Source of the DNA: an alpha proteobacterium SCGC AAA028-C07
GTDB lineage: Bacteria > Pseudomonadota > Alphaproteobacteria > Pelagibacterales > Pelagibacteraceae
DNA length: 32,390 bases
Assembly: GCA_000419465.1 (NCBI GenBank)
Contig: ATTB01000008.1
Span: forward strand, 1 to 32,390
Reading direction: 5' to 3'
The position numbers and the translations under genes are program-made. Positions 24,361 through 32,351 of the stretch are shown here, in pieces (position 1 is the stretch's first letter; each line of letters starts with the position of its first letter). A model generated the notes under the pieces. That model saw only the letters and a program-made list of their open reading frames with translations, did no database searches and had not been told where the DNA came from.

Positions 24361-25355
24361 ACATAAAAAATTTAATAACTAAATTAATTCTTAATAAAGA
24401 TTTATCTGACTCAGAATTAAATCTTTTATTTAATAAAATTATCAATGCTGAAATTAATGAAAATTTAATATCTGCAATTTTAACTTTAATAACTAGAAAT
24501 GGATTCAACTATAAAACTATTTTATCTGCTGCAAAAATTCTAAGGAAAAAATTAATTAGGGTCAAAGTTCCAAAAAACTCAATGGATACTTGTGGTACAG
24601 GAGGCGATGGAAAACATACACTCAATATTTCAACAGCTGCCGCAATTGTATTGGCTGGCTTAGGAGTTAATGTGGTGAAGCATGGAAATAGATCAGTAAC
24701 GTCAAAATGCGGGTCAGCAGATGTTTTAGAAAAACTAGGAATTAATATACTAGAAAATAAAAAAAATTTAGAAAATAAAATAAATAAGGATAATTTCATT
24801 TTTTTATTTGCCCCAAATTATCACTTAGCAATGAAAAATGTCGCCTCTGTTAGAAAAAATCTTCCTTTTAAAACGATTTTTAATCTTTTAGGTCCTCTAA
24901 TAAATCCAGGGTTGGTTAAAAGACAAATTATTGGAATCTTTGATAAAAACTTATTAATTCCTTACATAGAAGTTTTAAAAAGTTTAGGTCATAAAAAAGC
25001 ATGGGTGTTTCACAGTAATGAAGGTTTAGATGAAATATCTATTTTTAATAAAACTAAAGTTTATGAATTAAACAAAAAAAAAATAAGAAGTTTTGTTATT
25101 AATCCAAAATCTTTAATTAAAAGAAAATATAGTTTTAAATCAATTCTTGGCAAGGATGCAAATTATAATAGTAAAAAAATAATTGAAATTTTTAATGGAA
25201 AACATAATGCTTTTTTAGAAATTGTAGCTCTAAATGCTGCCGCTGGGTTAGTAATTGCTGAAAAGGAAAATAATTTGCAAAAAGCCTATTATAGGACAAA
25301 AAGTTACTTGCTATCAGGTGATGTTATTAAGAAGATTAACCAATTAAATAAATAA
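24357..25355 (+). CDS. trpD: Anthranilate phosphoribosyltransferase
   Basis: Transfers phosphoribose from PRPP to anthranilate. The glycosyltransferase family 3 motifs are intact: D-T-C-G-T-G-G-D-G with N-I-S-T-A-A-A for PRPP binding, K-H-G-N-R-S-V-T-S-K-C-G-S-A-D (anthranilate and magnesium sites), and F-N-L-L-G-P-L-I-N-P-G. Length 332 is normal. 4-nt overlap with trpG and 1-nt overlap (TAATG) with trpC. The N-terminal helical bundle (S-D-S-E-L-N-L-L) is present, so the protein looks complete. Confidence 0.97.
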   Translation: MNIKNLITKLILNKDLSDSELNLLFNKIINAEINENLISAILTLITRNGFNYKTILSAAKILRKKLIRVKVPKNSMDTCGTGGDGKHTLNISTAAAIVLAGLGVNVVKHGNRSVTSKCGSADVLEKLGINILENKKNLENKINKDNFIFLFAPNYHLAMKNVASVRKNLPFKTIFNLLGPLINPGLVKRQIIGIFDKNLLIPYIEVLKSLGHKKAWVFHSNEGLDEISIFNKTKVYELNKKKIRSFVINPKSLIKRKYSFKSILGKDANYNSKKIIEIFNGKHNAFLEIVALNAAAGLVIAEKENNLQKAYYRTKSYLLSGDVIKKINQLNK

Positions 25356-26125
25356 TGAATATTTTAAAAAAAATTATTAATTATAAAAAAAAAAAAATTA
25401 TTACCGATAAAAAAAATAATATATTATTTTTAAATCAAAATAAAAAATCTAATTTTAAATCTAAAATAATAAATAATCTTAAAAATAATAAAATTTCAAT
25501 TATAGCAGAAATAAAAAAAGCTAGCCCGTCAAAAGGAATTTTAACAAAAAACTTTAATCCTATTAATATAGCCAAACAATACGTTGAGGGAGGCGCAACG
25601 TGTTTATCGGTATTAACCGAGGATAAATTTTTTTTAGGTAACAAAAATTTTATAAAACAAATCAAAACTAAATATAAAATTCCAATTCTAGCTAAAGACT
25701 TTTTTATTGATCCTTTTCAAATTTATGAAGCAAAATTTTATGGAGCAGATTGTATTTTAATTTTATTATCTGCTGTAAAAGAAAATCTAGCGAAGGAATT
25801 ATATGATACTGCTAATAAATGTGGAATGGATACAATAGTAGAGGTTCATGATGATAGGGAGATGAGTTTTGCTTTAAGTTTAAAAAAAAGCATCATTGGA
25901 ATTAATAATCGTAATTTAAAAACTTTTACAACAGACATAAATAATACGATTAATTTATACAAAAAATTTAATTTAAAAAATCGGATAGTTGTATCTGAAA
26001 GTGGTATTGCTTCTAAAAAGGATATTCTTCATATCTGTAAAAAGACAAATATTAGAACTTTCTTGATTGGCGAATCACTAATAAAATCTAACAATATTAA
26101 AAATAAAATAAGGTCTTTTTTATAA
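25355..26125 (+). CDS. trpC: Indole-3-glycerol-phosphate synthase
   Basis: Closes the indole ring from carboxyphenylamino-deoxyribulose phosphate. The TIM-barrel motifs are present: I-A-E-I-K-K-A-S-P-S-K-G (Glu and catalytic Lys), the A-x-L-S-V-L-T-E-D-K-F-F-L-G type block, L-A-K-D-F-F-I-D-P-F-Q, the E-V-H-D segment, I-G-I-N-N-R-N-L, and V-S-E-S-G-I. Length 256. A 13-A run (25385-25397) encodes four Lys near the N-terminus and the frame is intact. Last gene of trpEGDC; trpF, trpA and trpB are not in the window. An 84-nt gap with LexA operators separates it from lexA. Confidence 0.97.
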   Translation: MNILKKIINYKKKKIITDKKNNILFLNQNKKSNFKSKIINNLKNNKISIIAEIKKASPSKGILTKNFNPINIAKQYVEGGATCLSVLTEDKFFLGNKNFIKQIKTKYKIPILAKDFFIDPFQIYEAKFYGADCILILLSAVKENLAKELYDTANKCGMDTIVEVHDDREMSFALSLKKSIIGINNRNLKTFTTDINNTINLYKKFNLKNRIVVSESGIASKKDILHICKKTNIRTFLIGESLIKSNNIKNKIRSFL

Positions 26126-26133
26126 AATATACA

Positions 26134-26139
26134 TATAAT
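26134..26139 (+). promoter_or_regulatory. Candidate -10 box for lexA
   Basis: A TATAAT hexamer lies 9 nt after the trpC stop in the only gap before lexA. A transcript from it would start about 26146 and carry both LexA boxes in its leader, so bound LexA would act as a roadblock. The -35 region would be inside the end of trpC and is T-rich. Tentative. Confidence 0.35.
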
Positions 26140-26170
26140 TCAGTGCTTTATCAGCATTGTATCTTAATAA

Positions 26171-26185
26171 GAACTTAAATAGAAC
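26171..26185 (+). promoter_or_regulatory. LexA operator (SOS box), GAAC-N7-GAAC
   Basis: The sequence is GAAC, seven bases, GAAC, which is the reverse complement of the alphaproteobacterial SOS box GTTC-N7-GTTC, a perfect match to both half-sites. It ends 24 nt upstream of the lexA ATG, as expected for autoregulation. Confidence 0.82.
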
Positions 26186-26192
26186 GAGATAT

Positions 26193-26207
26193 GTTTAGGT
26201 TTTGTTC
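26193..26207 (+). promoter_or_regulatory. Second, degenerate LexA operator, GTTT-N7-GTTC
   Basis: Immediately before the lexA start lies GTTT, seven bases, GTTC, one mismatch from the alphaproteobacterial SOS consensus and in the opposite orientation to the perfect box. It ends 2 nt before the ATG, so binding would also cover the translation start region of the gene. Centres of the two boxes are 22 bp apart, about two helical turns. Confidence 0.5.
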
Positions 26208-26209
26208 TT

Positions 26210-26887
26210 ATGCTAACTAAAAAACAAAAAAATTTATTAATTTTTATTAATGAAAAATTAAAACGCACTGGCATATCGCCTTCTTATGACGAAATGCGCA
26301 TGTCATTAAATCTTAAATCAAAATCAGGAATTCATAGACTTATTTCGGCTCTTGAGGAAAGAGGATTTATTAAAAGATTACCTCACAAAGCCAGAGCTCT
26401 TGAAGTTATTAAACTTCCTGAAAATGCTGGAGCTCAAGATCTGTATAATAATTTTTCTCCTAAAATTATTAAAGGTGGTTTAGATCTTAATAAAATAGAT
26501 GATGAAGAGGTTTTTATACCTGTTCTTGGTAAAATAGCAGCTGGAGCCCCTATTGAAGCATTAGAAAATCAAACTGAGAGTCTGCCTTTATCAAAAAGTT
26601 TCTTGGGATCGAATGAATATTTTGCATTAAAAGTTGAGGGGGATTCGATGATAGAGGCCGGTATTAATACTGGAGATTATGTTATAATTAAAAAAACTAA
26701 TATTGCTGAGAGTGGAAAAATAGTTGTAGCTTTAATTGATGACCATGAAGCAACTCTAAAAAGAATGCGAAAAAAAGGACCTTCAATAGCCTTGGAAAGC
26801 GCTAATCCTGCTTATGAGACAAAAATTTACAATAATGAAAGAGTGAAAATACAGGGTGTTTTAGCCTCTTTATATAGAAAATTTTAA
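26210..26887 (+). CDS. lexA: LexA SOS-response repressor/protease
   Basis: Represses DNA-damage genes and self-cleaves when RecA is activated. The N-terminal winged-helix DNA-binding domain spans about 1-65 (L-T-K-K-Q-K-N-L-L, S-P-S-Y-D-E-M, S-K-S-G-I-H-R-L-I-S-A-L-E-E-R-G-F-I). The cleavage site is Ala111-Gly112 in I-A-A-G-A-P-I. The catalytic dyad is Ser146 (E-G-D-S-M-I) and Lys184 (A-T-L-K-R). The extended linker (about 66-100) gives 225 residues, typical of alphaproteobacterial rather than enterobacterial LexA. An SOS box pair upstream indicates autoregulation. Confidence 0.97.
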   Translation: MLTKKQKNLLIFINEKLKRTGISPSYDEMRMSLNLKSKSGIHRLISALEERGFIKRLPHKARALEVIKLPENAGAQDLYNNFSPKIIKGGLDLNKIDDEEVFIPVLGKIAAGAPIEALENQTESLPLSKSFLGSNEYFALKVEGDSMIEAGINTGDYVIIKKTNIAESGKIVVALIDDHEATLKRMRKKGPSIALESANPAYETKIYNNERVKIQGVLASLYRKF

Positions 26888-26909
26888 TTTACTAATTTAA
26901 ATAAATAAT

Positions 26910-26936
26910 ATTAGTTCTGTAATCTTTAGAACTAAT
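26910..26936 (+). repeat. 9-bp inverted repeat at the gltX start codon
   Basis: ATTAGTTCT (26910-26918) and its exact complement AGAACTAAT (26928-26936) are separated by 9 nt; the right arm includes the first two bases of the gltX ATG. In RNA it would form a short A/U-rich hairpin partly hiding the start codon. It has no T tract, so it is not a standard terminator for lexA. It contains GTTC and GAAC half-sites, but spaced 11 apart and inverted, so it is not a LexA box. Confidence 0.5.
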
Positions 26937-28353
26937 GAATACTATTCCAAAAGTTATCACGCGTTTTGCACCCTCCCCGACTGGAAATTTACATATTGGA
27001 GGAGCGAGAACAGCTTTATTTAATTGGTTATTTTCAAAAAATCAAAAAGGCAAATTTCTATTAAGAATAGAAGATACTGATGTTCAAAGATCAAAAAATG
27101 AGTACTACGAACAAATCATCTCAACTCTTAAATGGCTAGAAATAAATTGGGATGAAGAACCATATATTCAATCAAAAAATGTAGAATCTCATATAAATGT
27201 CGCTAATATTCTATTGAAAAATGGACACGCCTATAAATGCTATTGCACTGAAAAAGAGCTAGAAGAAGAAAAAAAATTATATCTCGAGAAAAAAATTCCT
27301 TATACTTACAGTAAAAAATGTAGAAATATTCTGGAAGAAGTCAGTAACAAACCTTTTGTTCTCAGATTTAAATCAAAGTTAGATGGAAAAACAACACTTA
27401 AAGATTTGGTTCAGGGTAACGTTGTAATTAATAATAGTACAATAGAAGATTTTGTTATTTTAAGAAAAGACAACAAGCCTACTTATAATTTATCCGCTGC
27501 AGTTGACGATTATCAAATGAAAATTTCTCATGTAATAAGAGGTGACGATCATAAAATAAATGCTTTTAAACAAATTCAAATATTTGAAAGCATGGAATGG
27601 AAAATACCAGAATACGCACATATACCATTAATTCATTCGAAAGAAGGAAAAAAATTATCAAAAAGAGATGATGCGTCGACTGTAGAAGATTATAAAAAAA
27701 TAGGTATTTTACCAGAGGCTTTAAGAAATTATTTATTGAGACTAGGATGGTCTTATAAAGATAAAGAAATTTTTTCAGAAGAAGAAAGTATAGAATTCTT
27801 TAATTTAAAAAATATTGGAAAGTCTCCATCAAAATTAGATTTTGATAGAATTAAATCTATCAATGAGTTTTATATAAAATCAACTAATGATGAAATATTA
27901 TTAGAAAAATTAATTCATTATTCTGAATTGTACAAAGAAAAAATTCCAAAACAATTTCATGAAATAATTAAAATAAATTTATCTTTTTTAAAAAATAAAT
28001 CAAAATCATTAGAAGATATATATAATAACTCAAAATATATATTTTCTTATGAAGTAAAAGAAGATCAGATGCAAAAAATAGAGAAATCTAAATTAACTAT
28101 TATAAAACACATCTACTCTCTAATAAAAAAAGATAAAGATATCAGTAAAGATTATTTAAAAAATATTTTTGATAAAATTATAGAAACTGAAAAAATTAAT
28201 TTTAAAGATCTTGGTCAACCTTTAAGAATTATATTAACAGGTTCTGAATATGGTCCAGCCATATATGATATAGCTAGTTCCTTAGGTTTAAATGAATTTT
28301 TAAACCGAATAGAGCTATTCTTTTCAAAAATAGACAAAAATATTAAAAACTGA
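26935..28353 (+). CDS. gltX: Glutamyl-tRNA synthetase
   Basis: Class I aminoacyl-tRNA synthetase charging tRNA-Glu. The ATP-binding HIGH motif appears as P-S-P-T-G-N-L-H-I-G-G-A-R-T-A-L-F-N near the start, followed by R-I-E-D-T-D, and the KMSKS motif as G-K-K-L-S-K-R-D. Y-x-C-Y-C near residue 100 resembles the partial zinc-site region of bacterial GluRS. The C-terminal anticodon-binding helical domain is present, with G-P-x-L and L-G near the end. Length 472 is typical. Many alphaproteobacteria have two paralogues and charge tRNA-Gln indirectly; only one is visible here. Placed between lexA and gltA as in many relatives, 12 nt before gltA. Confidence 0.97.
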   Translation: MNTIPKVITRFAPSPTGNLHIGGARTALFNWLFSKNQKGKFLLRIEDTDVQRSKNEYYEQIISTLKWLEINWDEEPYIQSKNVESHINVANILLKNGHAYKCYCTEKELEEEKKLYLEKKIPYTYSKKCRNILEEVSNKPFVLRFKSKLDGKTTLKDLVQGNVVINNSTIEDFVILRKDNKPTYNLSAAVDDYQMKISHVIRGDDHKINAFKQIQIFESMEWKIPEYAHIPLIHSKEGKKLSKRDDASTVEDYKKIGILPEALRNYLLRLGWSYKDKEIFSEEESIEFFNLKNIGKSPSKLDFDRIKSINEFYIKSTNDEILLEKLIHYSELYKEKIPKQFHEIIKINLSFLKNKSKSLEDIYNNSKYIFSYEVKEDQMQKIEKSKLTIIKHIYSLIKKDKDISKDYLKNIFDKIIETEKINFKDLGQPLRIILTGSEYGPAIYDIASSLGLNEFLNRIELFFSKIDKNIKN

Positions 28354-28365
28354 TAACTAAATTTT

Positions 28366-29652
28366 ATGTCTGACAAATGTTTCATAGAAATAGACGGTAA
28401 AAAATACGAGCTTCCTGTTAAAAAAGGTACGGTTGGCCCTTCGGTAATTGATGTTCGTGATCTTTATAAAAATACTGGTCATTTTACTTTCGATCCTGGT
28501 TTTACTTCTACTGCAAGCTGCCAATCTAATATTTGCTACATTGATGGTGACAAAGGTACTCTTTTATATAGAGGATATGAAATTGAAAAATTATCTGAAA
28601 AAAGTTCATTTTTGGAAGTTGCTTATCTATTAATCAAAGGTGAACTACCAAACAAAGATCAATTCAGTGAATTTTCTGATGCTATAAAAAACCACACAAT
28701 GGTTCATGAACAAATCAGATCTTTTTATAATGGCTTTAGACGTGGTGGTCATCCTATGGCTATGATGCTTGGAGTTGTAGGAGCTTTATCTGCTTTTTAT
28801 GCAGACTCAGCTAATGTTAACGATCCAAAAGAAAGAGAAATATCAGCAAGAAGAATGATAGCTAAAGTTCCAACTTTAGCAGCTATGGCTTACAAATATT
28901 CAATTGGTCAACCATTTGTATATCCAGATAATGAGTTGAATTATTGCGAGAATTTTTTGAATATGTGTTTTTCAGTCCCTGCTCAAAAATATAAAGTTAA
29001 TAAAGTAATATCAGATGCGCTAGAAAAAATATTTATACTTCATGCAGATCACGAACAGAATGCTTCTACTTCAACAGTTAGACTTGCGGCTTCATCTGGG
29101 GTTAATCCTTTTGCTTCAATAGCTGCTGGATTTTCAGCTCTTTGGGGGCCTTTGCATGGTGGAGCCAATGAGGCAGCTTTAAACATGTTAAAAAAAATTG
29201 GTAGTGTAAAAAATATTCCTGAATTCATAAAACGAGCAAAAGATCCAAATGACAATTTCAGATTAATGGGATTTGGACACAGAGTTTATAAAAATTACGA
29301 TCCTAGAGCCAAGGTAATGCAAAAGGCATGTCATGAAGTTCTTGAAGTTATGGGGAAGAAAGATGATGAGTTATTAAAAGTAGCTATAGAGCTAGAAAAA
29401 ATAGCATTAAATGATGATTATTTTGTTCAAAAAAAATTATATCCGAACATAGATTTTTATTCTGGAATTACCTTAAGTGCAATGGGTTTTTCTACTGAAA
29501 TGTTTGTTGTTTTATTTGCTGTCGCTAGAACTTCTGGTTGGATTGCTCATTGGAAAGAAATGTACTTAGATCCTTCAAATAAATTAAGTAGACCAAGGCA
29601 ATTATATCTTGGAGAAGTTAAAAGAGACTTTATAGATATTGCTAAAAGATAA
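28366..29652 (+). CDS. gltA: Citrate synthase (type II, hexameric type)
   Basis: Condenses oxaloacetate and acetyl-CoA at the entry of the TCA cycle. Family signatures: F-D-P-G-F-x-S-T-A-S-C near residue 40, Y-R-G-Y-x-I-E-x-[27 protein letters not shown] (catalytic His), [12 protein letters not shown] (second His), and [14 protein letters not shown]. The catalytic Asp lies in P-N-I-D-F-Y-S-G. Length 428 fits Gram-negative NADH-regulated citrate synthases. The Gram-negative N-terminal beta-domain is present. It ends 3 nt from convergent lpxB, with a 10-bp palindrome over the stops. Confidence 0.98.
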   Translation: MSDKCFIEIDGKKYELPVKKGTVGPSVIDVRDLYKNTGHFTFDPGFTSTASCQSNICYIDGDKGTLLYRGYEIEKLSEKSSFLEVAYLLIKGELPNKDQFSEFSDAIKNHTMVHEQIRSFYNGFRRGGHPMAMMLGVVGALSAFYADSANVNDPKEREISARRMIAKVPTLAAMAYKYSIGQPFVYPDNELNYCENFLNMCFSVPAQKYKVNKVISDALEKIFILHADHEQNASTSTVRLAASSGVNPFASIAAGFSALWGPLHGGANEAALNMLKKIGSVKNIPEFIKRAKDPNDNFRLMGFGHRVYKNYDPRAKVMQKACHEVLEVMGKKDDELLKVAIELEKIALNDDYFVQKKLYPNIDFYSGITLSAMGFSTEMFVVLFAVARTSGWIAHWKEMYLDPSNKLSRPRQLYLGEVKRDFIDIAKR

Positions 29653-29655
29653 TAG

Positions 29656-30765
29656 CTATTCGATTACATAATTAGATATTTTCTCAAGACTGTCAGGAAC
29701 AATTATTGTCTGCAAAATTTTAGTATATTCAACGACTAAATCTTTCCTTAATATCTCGTTATCAATAAATTCTTTGGCTTTATTATAGATTTCATTTGAA
29801 TTACATTTTTCCTGTATTAGTTCAGGTATTATTTCCTTCTGAGCAATAATATTTAGAATATTACCAAATTTTGTTTTAACAAAAGGCTTAATTAACAAAT
29901 AATTAAACCATGATGTTTTGTAGACAACAATTAATGGACATTGGTTCTTACAGATATCTAAAGTGATTGTTCCAGACTTAGAAATAGTTAAAATTGAATC
30001 TCTTATATAAAAGTTTTTTTCTTTTTCATTTGTAGTAATAATAAAATTATCTATTTTAGACATTTGCAAATAGTCATTAATTAAATGCTTATTATTTTCA
30101 GAAGTCGGTATATGAAATGTAAAATTATTATTTAAATTTATTTTTTTAATTACTTCAATAAATATTGGCATAAATGTTTTTAATTCAGAATTCCTACTTC
30201 CAGGGCAAAATGTAAAATACTTTTTATTTTTATCTTCCACTTTGCCTATTTTAAATACGGAAAAATCAAAAAAAGGATGTCCAACAAATGAGCTTCTTAT
30301 AAATCCATCAAAATATTTTTTTTCAAAAGGAAATAGCAAAAGCAAATGATCAATAAATTTATACAATATTTTTTTTCTATTTTCTCTCCACGCCCAAACC
30401 TGCGGAGCTACTAAATGTATTGTTTTAATTTTATTATTAATATTTTTAACTTTATTTAAAATCCTAAAAGAAAAATCAGGAGAATCGATTGAAAAAATAA
30501 TGTCAGGATTAAATTCTAATATTTTTTTTACAGTTAAGCTAATTTTAGCTTTGATTGAAAATATATTCTTTAAAACATCAATAAATCCCATATAAGAAAT
30601 GTCCTTTATATCAAATATACAATCAATTTTTTCTGATTTAATATTTTCTCCTCCTATAGCTAAAAATTGAATGTCTAAATTTTTTTCCTTCAATTTTTTA
30701 ATAACGAGTGATCCAATTTTGTCACCTGATAGTTCTCCAGTAATGATAAATATTTTTTTGACCAA
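29656..30765 (-). CDS. lpxB: Lipid-A-disaccharide synthase
   Basis: Glycosyltransferase family 19 enzyme joining UDP-2,3-diacylglucosamine and lipid X into the lipid A disaccharide at the inner membrane. Motifs: I-T-G-E-L-S-G-D near residue 8, G-G-E-N-I, Y-M-G-F-I-D-V-L near 58, I-D-S-P-D-F-S-F-R, the highly conserved V-A-P-Q-V-W-A-W-R, F-P-F-E, V-G-H-P, C-P-G-S-R-x-S-E (UDP binding), and S-K-S-G-T-I-T-L-D. Length 369 is standard. It starts 1 nt after lpxI and closes the fabZ-lpxA-lpxI-lpxB operon, converging on gltA. Confidence 0.97.
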   Translation of the reverse strand: MVKKIFIITGELSGDKIGSLVIKKLKEKNLDIQFLAIGGENIKSEKIDCIFDIKDISYMGFIDVLKNIFSIKAKISLTVKKILEFNPDIIFSIDSPDFSFRILNKVKNINNKIKTIHLVAPQVWAWRENRKKILYKFIDHLLLLFPFEKKYFDGFIRSSFVGHPFFDFSVFKIGKVEDKNKKYFTFCPGSRNSELKTFMPIFIEVIKKINLNNNFTFHIPTSENNKHLINDYLQMSKIDNFIITTNEKEKNFYIRDSILTISKSGTITLDICKNQCPLIVVYKTSWFNYLLIKPFVKTKFGNILNIIAQKEIIPELIQEKCNSNEIYNKAKEFIDNEILRKDLVVEYTKILQTIIVPDSLEKISNYVIE

Positions 30766-30766
30766 T

Positions 30767-31574
30767 TTATAAAGAAATAATAAAAAAATTATTTTTTTTA
30801 GTTAAATTTATAATTTTATCTTTATCTAAGATAATATTTTGAAATCTTTTTACAGCAATACCTTTAATATTTGCTTTAATGCAATTTTTAATAGTGTCCA
30901 AACCTATTGTTGGCAGATCTACTCTGAGATCTTGGTTTGATTTTGGAAATTTAATCAAAATTGACTTATTTTTTAATTTATATTTTTTTGACAAATGTGA
31001 TGATCTTTTTATAGTTTCGTCAGTTCCTTCGGGTCCTTCTATTGCAAGGACGTAGCCATTATTTACTACAACCGATTGTCCAATATCAAATTTACTTAAC
31101 GACTTAATAATATTAACTCCTTTGGTTATACTGCTTTTGTCCGAATTATTTATTTTTACTTTATTAATGCTTTTCTCCTGAAAAATTAATTCTGGTGTAA
31201 ATTTCATACTATTTACAACAGATATTTTATGCTCATTAAAAATTTTAATAATTTCTTTTAAAATATTTCCATCTCCTTTTTTAAATGCTGTAAATAATCT
31301 AGGAAGATAGAATAAAGCTTTTCTATCAAATTTTAAAAGCGAAATTTCTGGTCTCTTCACTTTACCTATAAAAATAATATTTTTGCAATTATTTTTCTTT
31401 AATATCGAAATAGCTTTTCCAAGTTCTGTTATTTTTAAGCTATAAGAATTTTTATATTTTTTATAAATATTAGATTTAGTTAAATCTAATATTAAAAATT
31501 CTAAATTTTTTTTTTAATAATTTATTTATTAAAAATCTAGGTAAATCCGATTCTCCAATTATTAATCCAAGCAT
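30767..31574 (-). CDS. lpxI: UDP-2,3-diacylglucosamine pyrophosphatase LpxI, reading frame broken by +1 at an A10 run
   Basis: LpxI hydrolyses UDP-2,3-diacylglucosamine to lipid X, replacing LpxH. The downstream frame holds most of the protein: K-V-K-R-P-E-I-S, P-E-L-I near the middle, D-I-G-Q-S-V-V-V-x-x-G-x-V-L-A-I-E-G-P-E-G-T-D-E, and K-x-x-Q-D-x-R-V-D-L-P-T-I-G. Alone it could only start at a GTG (31360) inside the conserved core, about 70 residues short. The missing start is in another frame: ATG at 31574, 3 nt after lpxA's stop codon, encodes M-L-G-L-I-I-G-E-S-D-L-P-R-F, the typical LpxI opening. The frames meet at ten A (coding strand; plus-strand T run 31506-31515). With nine A one 268-residue LpxI results, including T-E-L-G-K-A-I-S-I-L. 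See the matching defect in ftsB. Confidence 0.88.
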
Positions 31575-31577
31575 TTA

Positions 31578-32351
31578 TTATAGAGGTCTGCAAATTGGTC
31601 TTTTTTCACTTTTTTCTAGAAAGCTTATAACGTCACATACTGTTTTAAAATTAGAAAATTTTTTAGATTCTTCTATTCCTTTTTTTAAAAGAGTATTTGA
31701 AAAAATCAACTTAACAGCTTGGTTTAGTCCGTTTATTTCCTCAGAAGAATATCCTGCTCTTTTTAATCCTATTATATTTATTCCATCTAAATGAGATCTA
31801 TTTCCAGTAACCAGACCGTAAGGAATTACATCTTTCTCTACTCCTGTCATCCCTCCTATCATTGCTAATTTTCCAATTCTTGTAAATTGCTGAACAGCAG
31901 AATTTCCTCCTATTATTACATCATCATCTAATTCGACGTGACCAGCGATTGCAACATTATTTGCGATAATAACATTGTTTCCAATTTTACAATCGTGAGC
32001 AATGTGAGATGAAATCATAAATAAACAATTATCACCTATCGTTGTAATACCACCACCATGTTCGGTGCCAGGATTTATTGTAACATACTCTCTAATTTTA
32101 TTTTTCTTTCCTATTATTAATTTTGTTTTTTCTCCTTTAAACTTTAAATCTTGAGGAGCGCTGCCTATAGATGCAAAAGAATAAATTTCACATTCATCTG
32201 ATATTGAAGTATCACCGGTTATACTTACATGAGATAATATTTTAGTATTTTTCCCAATTTTTACTTCTTTACCAATAATACTAAATGGGCCTACTTCTAC
32301 TGAAGATTCTAATTTAGAGTTTTTATCAACAATTGCTTTATCGCTTATCAT
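31578..32351 (-). CDS. lpxA: UDP-N-acetylglucosamine acyltransferase
   Basis: First enzyme of lipid A synthesis; a left-handed beta-helix trimer. Hexapeptide repeats run from about residue 5 to 190, including V-G-P-F-S-I-I-G, I-G-K-N-T-K-I, I-G-D-N-C-L-F-M, and I-G-N-N-V-I-I-A-N-N-V-A-I-A-G-H-V. The catalytic His is in S-S-H-I-A-H-D-C, and a helical C-terminal domain follows (G-L-K-R-A-G-Y-S-S-E-E-I). I start it at the ATG at 32351, which overlaps the fabZ stop by one base (TGATG); a TTG one codon earlier is possible but unneeded. Length 257 is normal. lpxI follows after 3 nt. Confidence 0.97.
   Translation of the reverse strand: MISDKAIVDKNSKLESSVEVGPFSIIGKEVKIGKNTKILSHVSITGDTSISDECEIYSFASIGSAPQDLKFKGEKTKLIIGKKNKIREYVTINPGTEHGGGITTIGDNCLFMISSHIAHDCKIGNNVIIANNVAIAGHVELDDDVIIGGNSAVQQFTRIGKLAMIGGMTGVEKDVIPYGLVTGNRSHLDGINIIGLKRAGYSSEEINGLNQAVKLIFSNTLLKKGIEESKKFSNFKTVCDVISFLEKSEKRPICRPL

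Noticed and set aside
26140..26160. Possible stem CAGTGC/GCATTG after trpC as a terminator
   Set aside because: Six pairs with a wobble and no following T run; not convincing.
29651..29660. Palindrome AATAGCTATT over the convergent gltA and lpxB stops as a bidirectional terminator
   Set aside because: Only 5 bp per arm with no loop and no T tract on either side; too weak to call.
30767..31360. A naturally short 197-residue LpxI starting at GTG 31360
   Set aside because: This start lies inside the conserved core; the missing N-terminus is present upstream in the neighbouring frame, joined at an A10 run.
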